A DNA stretch of 64,000 nt from Ignelater luminosus. Lineage: Eukaryota; Arthropoda; Insecta; Coleoptera; Elateridae. Every line of letters starts with the position of its first letter. Positions within the stretch are counted from its first letter, which is position 1. The position numbers and the translations under genes were made by a program. The notes below the pieces were generated by a model. The model was not told the origin of the DNA. It ran no database searches and worked only from the letters and a program-made list of their open reading frames with translations. The DNA is taken from NCBI GenBank assembly GCA_011009095.1, contig VTPC01090453.1:62001-126000 (forward strand), written 5' to 3'. Positions 22,650-33,989 of the stretch are shown piece by piece.

Positions 22650-22689
22650 CTGGAGACGCGCTCTCTAGGAGTTACAGGTTCTCCAGAAA

Positions 22690-25600
22690 AATCTGGATTT
22701 GATCGTTCTTGGGCAGATTTTTTCCTCTAACGAATAATTTTATTGGTTAATATTAAAAAAACTTATACTAGGAGCTGCATATTAAAGATTCTTAAGGTAA
22801 TCACTTAATCAAAACCAAAAAAGCATTTACTTAAAGCAGGTTAGTAACTTGAGTCATTTCGACAACTACAGAACTTCACATCAAATAACTTTATTCAGAC
22901 CAAAGCAGATAACTGATTTCATTACAAGGTTATTACCACGAAATAAATTTAATTTATTACGAGATTCTTTAGAATTATCTGCTCCGTAAGGAAATAAAAT
23001 TACAAAAAGCCTTTCTCGCCTAAATTGCGTTATTTCTGTATACAGTGTAGAAGATACTTGTACCTTGTTCCTGACTTTTAATCTTGTGTTAAATAACCTT
23101 TTAAACGAATTAAAAATTCAGCTTAGGAAATTAACTGCTAATTACATTGTATTCCTAGTACACATTGTGTTAGGAAGAATTCCGTACAGGTCATGTGATA
23201 ACAAATTAATTATTAAAACCGGCAAGAACATAAACTTCTTTATATTAACCTATTTTTAACATTTCCTTTTTGTTATGCTAAAAAAAACTTTGAACTAGTT
23301 AACTGGGATATATTTTACTACCTTAACTTCCTTTAGGAACAATTTCAACTTTGATGAAACAAGATCTGCCTTGAATAAAGAGTCCAGGTGTTTAGTGAAG
23401 TTATGTATTCATGCATTTTTAATTTGTGAAATTCTGAAGACGAGCTCTGCATATTTTAATATTTAAACGTTCCTAACTTGTCATCTTAATTCAAACGTAG
23501 ATTCCGTTTTCATAGTACAAAACCCAAAGTGTCTATTTAATATTTATGCAACCCAGTTTGTCTTCATGTTGCCTGTATATGCAACCAACCATTCCTGCAG
23601 AAATTGTATGAGGTTTATGAATACGTTACGATATTCACTTCATAAATTTTAATTCGGTTCGGAATTCTTTTTTCTAATTCAATAAAAAATTTGTTGGACG
23701 TAACAAAAGATAAATTTGTTATTATTATAATATGAAGAGTGGCTATCTATTTATAAGAAGTGAATTGGCCTTTAGAGTTCACTACATTTGTTATAGTGGC
23801 CAATTAACATATAAAACAACCTGATTGTTCTTCCTCATTGTATAAACTGTTCTATTACCCTCATCCTTGCGTCCCACGCTTCATTTCACAAAGGGAACTC
23901 GGTTTATAAACTATGCAGATGATCTGCGCATAATAGTCATGAGTTTATGCGGGACATTGACTTAAAAACTTTATTAGTTGGACACTTTTGTTTTAATTAA
24001 AAACTTTTAACTCCCGTTAGAATACCTAAGGGACAAAACTTGGTTTGGGAAATTAATGTAAAGGTCTTTTGAAGATTAAGTTATTAATTCTTGCCGTAAG
24101 TTAACTAGAATTTTAGTGATGCGCTATCTATACTTTGATAACTACATAATATAAAAAATTGCTAATTTGTGTAATCTCTATATTAGAAGAATAACGCAGA
24201 AAAACTTTATGTTTAGGCAACCCAATATACAGCAAAGTAAGAATTAAATTAGTCATTTATTACAGAGAACTTCAAACATAATTTAATTCATTTAGGTATT
24301 TTTTCCCAATCAAGTAACTCAAATCATTGTAGATAATCAATCAAAAGTGAATTCAAAGATTTACTTAATTTTGAGACAAAATTCACACATTAATTCACGT
24401 AGAGTGAGTGATTGAAAATCCTGTTTTTAAACCTTTTAAAATGTTAAGAAACGGTAAAACCTTTCACATTTTGAAATAACTGATTAAATTAGTGAAACTA
24501 TTAAATTTTAATAAACGCCAAAATAAATCTAAACAAAATATAAATGTAGTCAATAAAGAAGATTTGTTACAAAGTAATTAGTTACAGTTAAAATTTCCAT
24601 CTTAAACCACCATTATACTATGGTTCACATAATTTTGTTCCACTCCATGATTGCTTTTACTGTGTGAATTTCATGCGTATTTTAATCTAGATTAAATTTT
24701 TATTTAATTGTTGAGTTGTAAAAATGATTCTCACCGTATAATATATTAAGGTGCAAATTAAAAAAACACGTTTACATAAATATTTAAAAACGAAAAGCAG
24801 ACGTACAAATCGTTATGTGTATCATTCTATGGAAATTTGAATGGGCTATTCTCAAGAGAAGTATAAAATGTAAAAGTAATTTTTATGTTTTTAATCTTTG
24901 TTTGCTGAAACAGGAGAAAAAATGAATAATACACAACCACTCCAAAATAGCTGCAGGTTGATTTATAAATTTTTTATGTTTGTGTACCCGAATTAATTTA
25001 ATTTCGATATTAAGGCTTTTGTGTGCTTTTAGTTTTGTGTTTGTTTTGCTATAATTAAAAATTAAAAATTGAATGTGAAACTTTCTTGTATTTACATATG
25101 AATCCTGTACGTATGAAGATAAATTTTTCAATAAAATACAAAAAAGAACCGGATAAAGAGAAGAACGGAAAACTAATTGTAAGTCAAAAGCAAGAAATAA
25201 AGCTGGCCACAATCTTTATTGGGCGATAAAAAGAACGATATATTCGAGTAGTTAACTACTGTTTGATAGCTTTGAATGCTTTCGATTTTGCACGTATTTA
25301 CAGATGTTTATTTGTTCAGCAAATGTACAGCATCCCTTAATTAACTAATATGTATAATGGTTGCGGTAATTTAATTGCTAATTCTGAAAATTACTACCAA
25401 CATTTCCACAACAACTTTCTTTTGTCAGACTACACTTCAAATAACCTGGAATGGAAATAGTGTACTAAGCAGCCCTACATAGATCTTTAATATCTCTTCT
25501 GAGAGCATTACCAAAATTAAATTCAGGATGCCTCAAAGGTTGGTATGGGTGAAGAAAATGTTTTAGCTGCTCAACTCAACTAGTTCAAATGCTTTGAGAG

Positions 25601-26369
25601 ATCCAAGATTTTCTTTGCCAGTTTCGCAGGGCTTATTCTAGAACTGAGTCATTTACCTCTTAAAAAGGTACGAACCTTGATCTTGATGAAACAAAAGTTG
25701 AGAAGATAAAACCATACGTAAACATCAAAAACTAGTTTTTGATTGAATACCACAGGAGAATATGCATCACCTTTAGTTATCTTTTTAACCAAATATTTGA
25801 AATCTAGAGTTCATGGAAGATATGGATTTGCATCTGTTTTGGAGGATCTTGTTGATTCTGGAGTTATTATTCTGTACAAGAAAGAACAGCGTTATAATTA
25901 GTTTACCACCTCGCTCAATAAATAAAATACAACCATTTTGATGTTGAATTCACGATACCTTTCAAATCAAACAAAAAAAGTCCATTTTTTGTTGCTCTCA
26001 CTACTCTGCTGTCAATTCACTATTATGAAAATTCAAATTTAAAGGCTACAAACTTCTTATTAATCATCTTCGAAATGGGATCTGTAATTGGTCTGAATTC
26101 TCTTTTAATAAAGTTTTGTGAAATTATCGTCTACGGACTACGAGAAAATGGACTAATCCTCAAGTACTGTTTATTTAAGACAATACCCTAAAGGGATCGT
26201 AAGCCGTAAAGAACTGCAGTCGGTTAAATAAGAAAAAAATATAATTTAAAAGTCCATTTGTAGACGTTCTTATTCCTTCAAGAAATATTAAGTAAACACC
26301 TGTCTCTCTACTGCTCCACTATCTAGTTATAGAGTTCACTTTAGATATTTTTGCTTACATTTAATATAA
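22690..26369. other. AT-rich DNA without supported feature
   Basis: About 3.7 kb. No gene is supported. A minus frame at 24883-25212 (109 codons) has low-complexity composition and no domain. Around 26110-26200 the plus strand has phrases reminiscent of Ty3/Gypsy RT (RENGLILKYCLFKT) but too little to call. Confidence 0.4.
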
Positions 26370-26500
26370 TTATTTAACAGTTCGACAAAGGGCGAAGCCC
26401 GATCGTCAGTCACCGTAGGTGAAGACCGAAATTTAACAATCAGCCACCAAAAATGACCTGGTGGTTGGTCAAGCCCGACAGTTATACTTGCCGCGTCGAC
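26370..26500. repeat. Short outlying array of the ~42-bp satellite
   Basis: GACAAAGGGCGAAGCCCGA followed by TCAGTCACCGTAGGTGAAG, then a diverged copy (CAATCAGCCACC...GACCTGGTGG) and a third start (TTGGTCAAGCCCGACAG). These are about three copies of the monomer that fills 27935-29455, separated from it by the two 9-bp arrays. Confidence 0.6.
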
Positions 26501-26599
26501 CAAATAGAGTAACCGCGTATTCTCTTGATATTTCCAAAAAAAGAAAAATTTCCTCAAGTTGGCATGTTATCTACAGTAAAGACCAGCACACACCGGATT

Positions 26600-26925
26600 T
26601 TCTAGTCGAAGCTCAGGTTCGGGTCGGGCCAAACCTCAGTTTAAAAATTTATCGGGTTTTTCAAGCCTACGTTTGATCAATCGGGCCGTCGGGCTTCTCG
26701 AGCCATTGGGTCTTATCAATTCTGTCGAGCGATTGGAGTCTGTCAGGCCTGACGAGCCTGTCAAACCATGTGGGCCTGTTGGGCCGTTTAGACCCGTCGG
26801 GACTTTGGGACTTTTTGGCCCTTCGGGCTTCTCAGGTCTGTCGAACCGTTCAAACTTTTCAGGCTTGGGGATGTTGGACCGTTCGGACCGTTTTGGCTTG
26901 TCAGGCTTTTTGGACAAACAACAAT
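26600..26925. repeat. Eroded 9-bp minisatellite (TCGGGCCTG-type), array 1
   Basis: The plus strand falls into roughly 9-bp words such as TCGGGCCGT, TCGGGCTTC, TCGAGCCAT, TCAGGCCTG, TTGGGCCGT, TCGGGACTT, TCAGGTCTG and TCGGACCGT, with occasional 1-bp slips. Because the period is three codons, long frames with Gly-X-Y-like triplets open on both strands (minus 26636-26917: GPTGPHGLTGSSGL; plus 26673-26948: GPSGFSGLSNRS). I interpret these as by-products of the repeat rather than a collagen gene. It is distinctly GC-rich in an AT-rich region. Confidence 0.75.
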
Positions 26926-27547
26926 TATCTTTCTGCTTTCTTCCTTAACTCTGCAATTCCCTTCGGATCCATCATAAATAAGATTGTGCTAATTGAGTCT
27001 ATTATTCATTTTTGTTGGGAGATTCTGATCTTTCTCTTTATCTTCTCAATAATTCTTTAGTATTCTTATGAAATGTATCTACGATGAAGGATCTCGAAGA
27101 TTACATTACTCGCCATTACATTCTTACTTTGTATACATTCCGAAAAATTAAACTTCGCCAATTGTAATAAAAATTAGAAGGTTTCACTTCACATGTTTAT
27201 CTAGAAATCTAAAATAACGATTTTCTGCTCTTTTAATTCGTCAAATATAAATTCCATTTTAACTACTAATTAGTAAAACAACAACCACAAATAAGAGTAA
27301 AATCACTTTATAATGGCGTAATTTATCTTAACCAAGCTCTTTAAAACTGGATGCTAGTTAACACTTGTTAATTAAATGAAATTACAGTCTTTAAAAAGTA
27401 GACCAACCTCTGCTTCTCTTATAAGGATCCTAGTTATAATAGGAAAACAAATGGAAAACGAGAAAAACTGCATTTTAAGAATTTCTGCATATGCAATCAC
27501 GTCAGCAATAATATAGTATGCAAAACAGTAATTAATGTGGCTTCTCT

Positions 27548-27785
27548 TGTCTATCAGGCCATTCGGATCTCTCGGGCCTATCGGACCATTTGGGCCTGTC
27601 AGACCTCTAGGGTCTGTCGGGCTGTTTGAACCTCTCAGGCCTTTTGGAACGTTCGGGCTACTCAGACCGTCGAACCTGTTGGACTGTCGGGCCTTTTGAA
27701 TTTCTCGGTCGTTCGGGGTTCTGTGTCAAGCGGCTTGGGCCTCTCTGACCGTTTAAGCCTCTTGAACCTGTTGGGCCGATCAAGA
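27548..27785. repeat. Eroded 9-bp minisatellite (TCGGGCCTG-type), array 2
   Basis: Same 9-bp family as the array 600 bp upstream: TCAGGCCAT, TCGGATCTC, TCGGGCCTA, TCGGACCAT, TTGGGCCTG, TCAGACCTC, TAGGGTCTG, TCGGGCTGT and so on, in the same orientation. The unique AT-rich spacer between the arrays (26930-27545) shows no repeat words. The plus frame has a stop within the array, supporting a non-coding nature. Confidence 0.72.
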
Positions 27786-27934
27786 AGTTAACGAGTTTTA
27801 TTTTTGGGCCGCGTAAAGTTTGTCCTCAGTCAAGCTAAGCCAGGCCTGTGCAAGATGCTAGTTTACAGCGTCATATGTACACCTCTTAGCTTGTATACAG
27901 TTTACCAACTTAAGAGAATTTCCTCTTTTTTGGA

Positions 27935-29455
27935 TATATCACAGCTGACTTAGCAAAGATTAAAGCGCCTTTAATCACCGTGGATAACTTGGAGGAAGGC
28001 AAACCCAAACAATCAGCCATGGTGAGTTGTTCAGTAAACAACGGAGTCTGACTTTTAACAGCCGCAAGCGTTTACAAGAGAGCAAAACCTGACAATTAGT
28101 TACCGTAGGTGACTTGGTAAAGAGCGCAGTTACATAGTCATAGATGGCTCGATGAAGGGCGAAGCTCGAATATTTGTCGATGTATGTAACTTGATGGTGT
28201 TTAAATTCAAAAAGTAATCTCGAAGGCAGACGCAGTCCAACCTTTAACTTGGTGAAAAGCAAAATTTAAAAATGGTTCAGTGCAGGATAAAGCTCAACTA
28301 TTAGTCACTAAAGGGGGCTAAGCGGAAGTCGAAGCCGACTGTTCATTACCGTAAGTGACTTAGCAAAGATTGAAGCGCAGCCATTACTCGCTGTAGATAA
28401 CTTGGAAGAAGGTAAAACCCTGACACTCAGACACGGTGGACGTTTCGGTGAAGAGCAAAGCCTGACTTCTTTTCACAGCAAAGAACCACATGGAGGACAA
28501 AGCCAGATTAGTGATCATATGTGATTTGGTGGAGGGCGAAGTTAGTTACTCAGTCATCGTCGATGTAAGGTAAAACCTGACCTTTAGCCATTAGTGGCAA
28601 CTAGAAAAGAGGATAAAGGTCTATTACTAATCACTGCAGAAAGCTAAGTGGGAGATCGGCCGTTTGTTACCGTGACATGGTGGTGGGAAATTTAACTGTC
28701 ATTCCACCGTATGTAGCTTGACGAAGGTTGAAGTGCGGACTTCAATCATCGTAGGTAATTTGGGAGAGGGAAAAGTTCAACGGTTAGCCACCATAGGTGT
28801 TGGCTTGGTAGAGAGCAAAGCCTGCCCTTCTAGCACCATAAAAAGCTACATGGAAAGTGAAGTCAGACCGTAGTTACCATAGGTGTGTTACCAGACAGTC
28901 AGTCAGGTACCATAGGTGGCTCGATGCAAAATTAAAGTTGCAGGTGGCTCGATAGAAGGTGAAGCCAACCTTTAGCCATTGGTAAAGAGCGGAATCTATC
29001 AGCCGCCAAAGGTAGCTCGGTGAAGGATAGAGTTGGACCATTAGTCAGTGCAGGAAGCTAAGTAGAGAGCAAAGCCCGACTGTTCGTTACCGTAACTGAC
29101 ATGGCGGAGGGAAGCCTGACGGTCAGCCCACCGTATGCGATTTGGGGAAGGTTAATCCATGGCCCTTAGGTAACTTGCAGAAAAGAAAAACCCGATAGTC
29201 AACCACTATAAGTAGCTCGGTGGAGAACCAAACTTTCGCGATAGGGCTGCACAAGAGATAAAGACCAACCGTTAGTCATCGGGGGTTAGATAACTTGACG
29301 GAGGGCAAAACCGTAGTTATCTCGATTGGGAAGTAAACTGTGACAATTAGCTACCGTAGGTGACTGTATTGAAGAAGATGCCCGACCTTTAGACTCTTAA
29401 AACAGCTGGCTGCTAGTTACCACAGGTAAATAAATTGAGGGCGAAATCCGGCTCT
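27935..29455. repeat. Eroded ~42-bp satellite with higher-order organisation
   Basis: About 1.5 kb of diverged tandem monomers with an approximate consensus of GACTTGGTGGAGGGCGAAG then CCCGACTGTTAGTCACCGTAGGT. Monomers differ from one another more than copies spaced several monomers apart. The phrase GGATAAAGCTC...TTAGTCACT...GGCTAAG recurs at about 28286, 28611 and 29026; GACTTAGCAAAGATT recurs at 27945 and 28357; AGAGCAAAGCCTG recurs at 28452 and 28812. These spacings (about 325-415 bp) indicate a higher-order unit of 8-10 monomers. Minus-strand translation gives a PTVTNxRASP-like 14-residue period, interrupted often. Confidence 0.75.
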
Positions 29456-31492
29456 ATTGCCATATTAGTTTCTTTAAGCATTTTGAATCTTTTCTAGATT
29501 TTGACATCACAATGTATTTGGGACCTACTGTTAATTAAGGTATGAATATGGGCAGCGCAAAGAAAGCACAAGAAGGTGTCCTGTGTGGAAAATGAAAAAA
29601 AATCCCAGTAGAATTACAAGTTTAATTCGTGTGGGGGAACAAAAATTAAAATTGCAGATCATAACAAAGAAAAAATGTCTTGCTCACATTTTTTATTCCG
29701 TTTTCATTATAATCTAGGTATCGTTTTACGAAATAGTCTCTTGTACTAGTCAGTAAGATTTTAAGTTTATGATAAGCTTTAGATCTGAAAGTTCTTATGT
29801 CAGCTATAAAATGTGACCTTCTTACTGTTTTTTACCTCGTGCTGAAAATCTTCTATAGTCTATAACTATATCAAATCTTGGCGACGTGCAACTCAGTTCT
29901 AATTGTTCTGCATAAGGCTTTTAGATCAAAAGCTTGAAACGTAGATGCTTTTGATCAAGACTGAAGGTAAAAAGTTTACCTTACCATAAGAAATACCCCG
30001 ACTTACTGGATTTCTGGCAAAGAAGTATCAGTATTTCAATAATTAGATGGTGTTCAAAATGAAACTAACTCTTCTAGAAAGCATGGAATAGACAACAAAC
30101 TAATTATGGTATAAACATCTACATCACACCGACAACGAAAAATATCTTAATGTCACTAACAAATATTTACTTAAAAATATAACCATTGAAAGTATAATTC
30201 ATGTGGACTTCGTAATTTACGTCAAATTGTTAACTTTTAGAACCATAGTACACATTTTTAAGATTTGCGTCAGTTAATTAACGAGCGTACTAAATCAATA
30301 CTGCATTTTAAACAATTTTATGCTTTACCGCACATTTCCAAGCCATTTAACTGTAACCTTTGTTGATTAATTGATCAAATATTTTAGGAAAGTTTGAAAT
30401 CAGAATAGATTTAAAAAGCCAAGTATTTGTTAAAAAACAAAACAAAAAAATTTTAATTTCGACAATAACGTTGAAGTATATTTTATATTATTATTATTTG
30501 ACTCGAATAGTTTTCTATTAAAATCGAGTTGCATATTTATTGGTGCCATATTTAACGGTATCTGAGTATCTTTATTAAATGGTTTCTTGCAAAATATTGT
30601 AAAATAAAGAATTAGCAATATAATTAAATAAACTAGCAGACTGGGAATAAATAATAAATTAATAATGGCTTGAAGTTTATGTAAAAACATCTTAACGTAG
30701 GATTATTTAACTTTTTATTTCCATCTTCAATTTATTTTAACTCACGAAAGAATTCATACAGTTTTTATATTTTAAGAATCTGGCAATTAGCTTTCATTCT
30801 ATTCCTTACCTAAATATTCCGTTTTCTTAAATGTCGTAACAGAAAATAAAAATATTTGTTATTATCCCAGCATAGCTCCATTGGCTGCCTTAGGATATGG
30901 TTATTAATTGTAATCAGAAAATTTAAATATAAAACTGATGATATTGATAGCGGAAAGTCTTACTACTTAACTTGATAATCTGAAAGCTTCAGCAAGATTC
31001 TGAAAACGCTAAAGTTTTCAATCATTATTACTGCAAAGGAAACCTAAGCTTTAAGAAACTTCCATATGAATAAATAACTCAAACTTCATAATTTTAAAAT
31101 ACAAACTCATTATACTGTGAGAGATTTAGTGGGCAATTTTATCCATAAACCAATTACATGTTAATAAATTCAGAGCAATCAATTCTAATTACTTTACACA
31201 CCTGAATTATTAATGGAGTCTAATTAATCAATCAACCATGTTTTCATTCCATAACTTAATTTATGCATAGAGATCAATACTAGTGAATCAATCCAATTTA
31301 GGTTAATTTTATCAACTAGCAATTACTAAATTCTCAGTTTAAAATCAAGTTATTATTCCGTAATTAGTGACAGCAATTAGCAAACAAATCCTGTTGCTTC
31401 TCTTGTTTTCATTACATAAAATGAAATTAAATTGCAATGGAAATAATTAATATTAACAGATCTGTAGGTAAATCTATTTCATTTTAGTAACT
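29456..31492. other. AT-rich DNA without recognised feature
   Basis: Separates the satellite complex from the mariner. No supported gene, repeat or element end; a minus frame (30430-30690) is hydrophobic and low-complexity. Confidence 0.4.
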
Positions 31493-31494
31493 TA

Positions 31495-31524
31495 ACACAT
31501 CGTTCAATAAGTCCCGAGACTAAC
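31495..31524 (+). repeat. mariner terminal inverted repeat, left (3' of transposase)
   Basis: Thirty bases beginning ACACATCGTTCAATAAGTCC, identical to the reverse complement of 32760-32789; preceded by TA. Confidence 0.95.
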
Positions 31525-31558
31525 AACGAAAACAACATTTTTTTTTCAAAAATCATTT

Positions 31559-32610
31559 TTATTCATCAATATAATCTCCTTTTAGAGTGATACAATCTTT
31601 CCAACGCCTTTCCAACATTTCTATACCATGTTTATAGAAGGATTTATCCTTTGCTTCAAAAAAGGCTTCAGTTTCGGCAATGACCTCCTCATTCGAGCCA
31701 AATGTTTTTCTCTGGAGCATTTTTTTGAGATCAGCAAAGAGCCAGTAGTCGCTGGGGGCTAAATCTGGCGAATACGGGGGGTGGGGAAGCAAATCAAAGC
31801 CCAACTCGTAGATTTTTGCCATTGTTTTCATGGACTTGTGGCATGGTGCATTGTCTTGCTGAAAAAGGATTTTTTTTTCTTCTTCATGTGCGGTCGTTTT
31901 GCTGCGATCTCCTCCTTCAAACGTACCAACAAGTCAATATAATAATCACTGTTGATCGATTTACCTCTTTCCAGGTAGTCAATGAAAATGACGCCATGTG
32001 TATCCCAAAAAACAGACGCCATGACTTTGCTAGCAGATTGCTGCCTTTTTGGACGCTTTGGGCGGCTTTCGCCAGCCATGCGCCACTCCGATGATTGCCG
32101 ATTCGACTCCGGAGTGAAATGATGCATCCATGTTTCATCCATGGTCACGTATCGACGCAGGAAATCCTTTTTATTGCGAGTAAATAGCGATAAACAGCTC
32201 TCTGAATCGTCGATTCGTTGCTGTTTTTGTTCCATTGAAAGCAATCGCGGCACCCACTTGGAAAAAACCTTTTTCATGCTCAATTTTTCATGAAGGATTG
32301 TAAATACGCTTCCAGATGATATCTGTGTCATTTCTGCAATCTCACGGACCTTTACTTTGCGATTTTTCATTACGATTTTGAATACTTCACTCACATTTTC
32401 CGGTGTAACGGCTTCCAAAGGCCTACCCGAACGTTCCGCATCGTTTGTGTCCGTACGACCACGTTTAAACTCAGCATACCAACGACAAATCGTTGATTTG
32501 GATGGAGAGGAGTCCGGGTAACGTTTCTCAAGCCATTGCTGGGCTTCTACGGTGTTTTTACCCATTAAAAAACAATGTTTTATCAACACGCGAAACTCGC
32601 TTTGTTCCAT
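31559..32610 (-). pseudogene. mariner transposase (DD34D), one frameshift
   Basis: Cut-and-paste transposase acting on the element's own ends in the nucleus. The start is ATG at 32610 (MEQSEFRVLIKHCFLMGK). The N-terminal helix-turn-helix region spans residues 1-110 (KSTICRWYAEFKRGRTDTND, ERSGRP, ISSGSVFTILHEKL). The linker KWVPRLL corresponds to the family WVPHEL motif. Catalytic residues: D of VTMDETWMHHF, then D of QQDNAPCHKS, then D of YSPDLAPSDYW; exactly 34 residues lie between the last two. The first 260 codons are open, but a run of nine A (minus strand; nine T at plus 31870-31878) shifts the frame just before QQDNAPCH. The remaining part, including 31559-31831, is open to a normal end (KGDYIDE). 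Overall length about 349 codons is normal. The shift could be a true mutation or a homopolymer base-call error. Confidence 0.95.
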
Positions 32611-32759
32611 TTTTCAAACAAATTACAAAGTGACTTTACTCTAACCTCGATAACTCTGCTGTTTGTGGTCCAATCGACGTGACATTTTTACACGTTTCAT
32701 GTGAAGGTTCGCACTCTAGGGAAACGTGGCTAGTTTGGTACTACTAGCACCATCTCTGG

Positions 32760-32789
32760 GTTAGTCTCGGGACTTATTGAACGATGTGT
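32760..32789 (-). repeat. mariner terminal inverted repeat, right (5' of transposase)
   Basis: Thirty bases ending GGACTTATTGAACGATGTGT and followed by TA; perfect inverted match to the left end. About 150 bp lie between this repeat and the transposase start, so any promoter should be here. Confidence 0.95.
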
Positions 32790-32791
32790 TA

Positions 32792-33985
32792 GAAGTTAGC
32801 GCAGTCCAATCTGAATTAATCTTATGTATCAAACAATAATTAATTCTGAATACAACAGAATCTCAATCTTATGTTTCTTTGGCAACCATTAATGTTGATA
32901 AAAGCAAACTTTAGAATTAGTAGTAACAAAGCTGATAGCTAGTACCTCAGTTAACAAATCTTTAGAAGAAAGCTTGTTGTGAAATTAACCTTCTGTACCA
33001 TTAAAACTTAACAAAGTAGAGGTCGCGACAACGAAGACAAAAATTACGACGGACCTTAATAAAGGTGAAAAAACGATAAAGACAAAATAGAAGTGAAAAC
33101 ATGGATGAGAATAACTTCCTATAACAACATACAGACATGGTCGATCACACTGCAAACATCATTTGTCAAGTAAACTGTGAAACAAGAGAATGCAAGAATG
33201 CTAGTCTAAAGCTGCTAACCGCACGTTCCGAGTCTGTTCGGTAAGCAGAATCATTGGGAGAGCAGGAAAATGTTGAGCCCAACCAACGACAATAGTTCAG
33301 CCTTCCTTCCAATCGTAGACGTCCTTTACATCCGCAAAGAAAAGGTAGAACTGGACGGCAGCAAGAAATGTCGGCCATGGAAGCGGAACCATCGGAGGAC
33401 GACAAGGATAGAAACACGAAAGAAACGTGTCAATCAAATTCTTCTGGTATTCTATAGACATTCTATATAAAATTAAATGTAACGCATGTTTTGCAGATTC
33501 TGTTATAATGACCAACAGTGTCAAAGGTGTTCCTCTAGCAAAGAAATCCAAGCACCTGTTTATATGGTTGAACTTTTAAATCTTTTGGACATTTACTAAT
33601 TTGATAGAGAAATCTATTCTTCTGCTTTGCAATAGTGATCACACCAGGGTCACTAAACAGTTCCAATGAACTCGGTAGTACTTCAGGGATCCACCCTTAA
33701 AAGAAACTTGAATAGATGGACATACCAGCGAAAGCATCCCCGTATTTGAATTTTAAGAATATCAGAGGAAAACTTAATGTCATTGAAAAAGCTGAACACC
33801 ACTTTACATCGTGTCTCAACTTGTGGTCCATGGTCCTGCTTTAACTCTTAACCCTAACAGGGATTTTGCCTTAGAATGCAATAATTTTGTTTTTAGTCAT
33901 GCATCTCAACATGAGCTCTCTGCAATGCACTAGAAGCATATGCATTCCTTCTGAGACTTGATAGAGATCATCAAATAGCATTAGA
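32792..33985. other. Unassigned DNA
   Basis: No confident gene. Around 33265-33460 the composition is less AT-rich; one plus frame carries an acidic/basic stretch (MSAMEAEPSEDDKDRNTK) after an internal stop. It may be a scrap of a coding sequence, unassigned. Confidence 0.35.
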
Positions 33986-33989
33986 TCTG

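Larger units (their letters stand above)
19701..22680 (-). mobile_element. LINE E: nearly full-length RTE-type non-LTR retrotransposon
   Basis: This is the most complete LINE in the window, about 3.0 kb. The minus-strand order is a 68-codon upstream frame (22443-22649), an APE endonuclease (from 22393), a basic linker, RT, an RTE-type C-terminus (about 19700-19830: RWRPWEERKGADRPQMRWAD and KRTAGLKLVK) and an AAG-type microsatellite tail (CTTCTTCTTCTTTT on the plus strand, 19701-19716). Stops and frameshifts occur in every domain, e.g. a TAG in the endonuclease after RLEELE. The tail type matches fragment D, so the two may be related subfamilies. Confidence 0.88.
31495..32789 (-). mobile_element. 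mariner transposon, 1,295 bp, nearly intact
   Basis: Terminal inverted repeats of 30 bp match perfectly (31495-31524 and 32760-32789; left end ACACATCGTTCAATAAGTCC). They are flanked by a TA duplication (31493-31494 and 32790-32791), the mariner target site. Between them lies one transposase gene on the minus strand, complete except for a homopolymer frameshift. Size and structure are those of a full-length mariner (about 1.3 kb). Of all elements here it looks the youngest, since repeats are identical and domains are intact. Confidence 0.97.

Noticed and set aside
26040-26230. Ty3/Gypsy RT-like phrases (LRENGLILKYCLFKT, GIVSRKELQ)
   Set aside because: Only weak phrase-level resemblance with stops on all sides; catalytic blocks were not found.
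27975-28262. 95-codon minus-strand frame
   Set aside because: It is generated by the 42-bp repeat (period divisible by three) and does not persist across the array.
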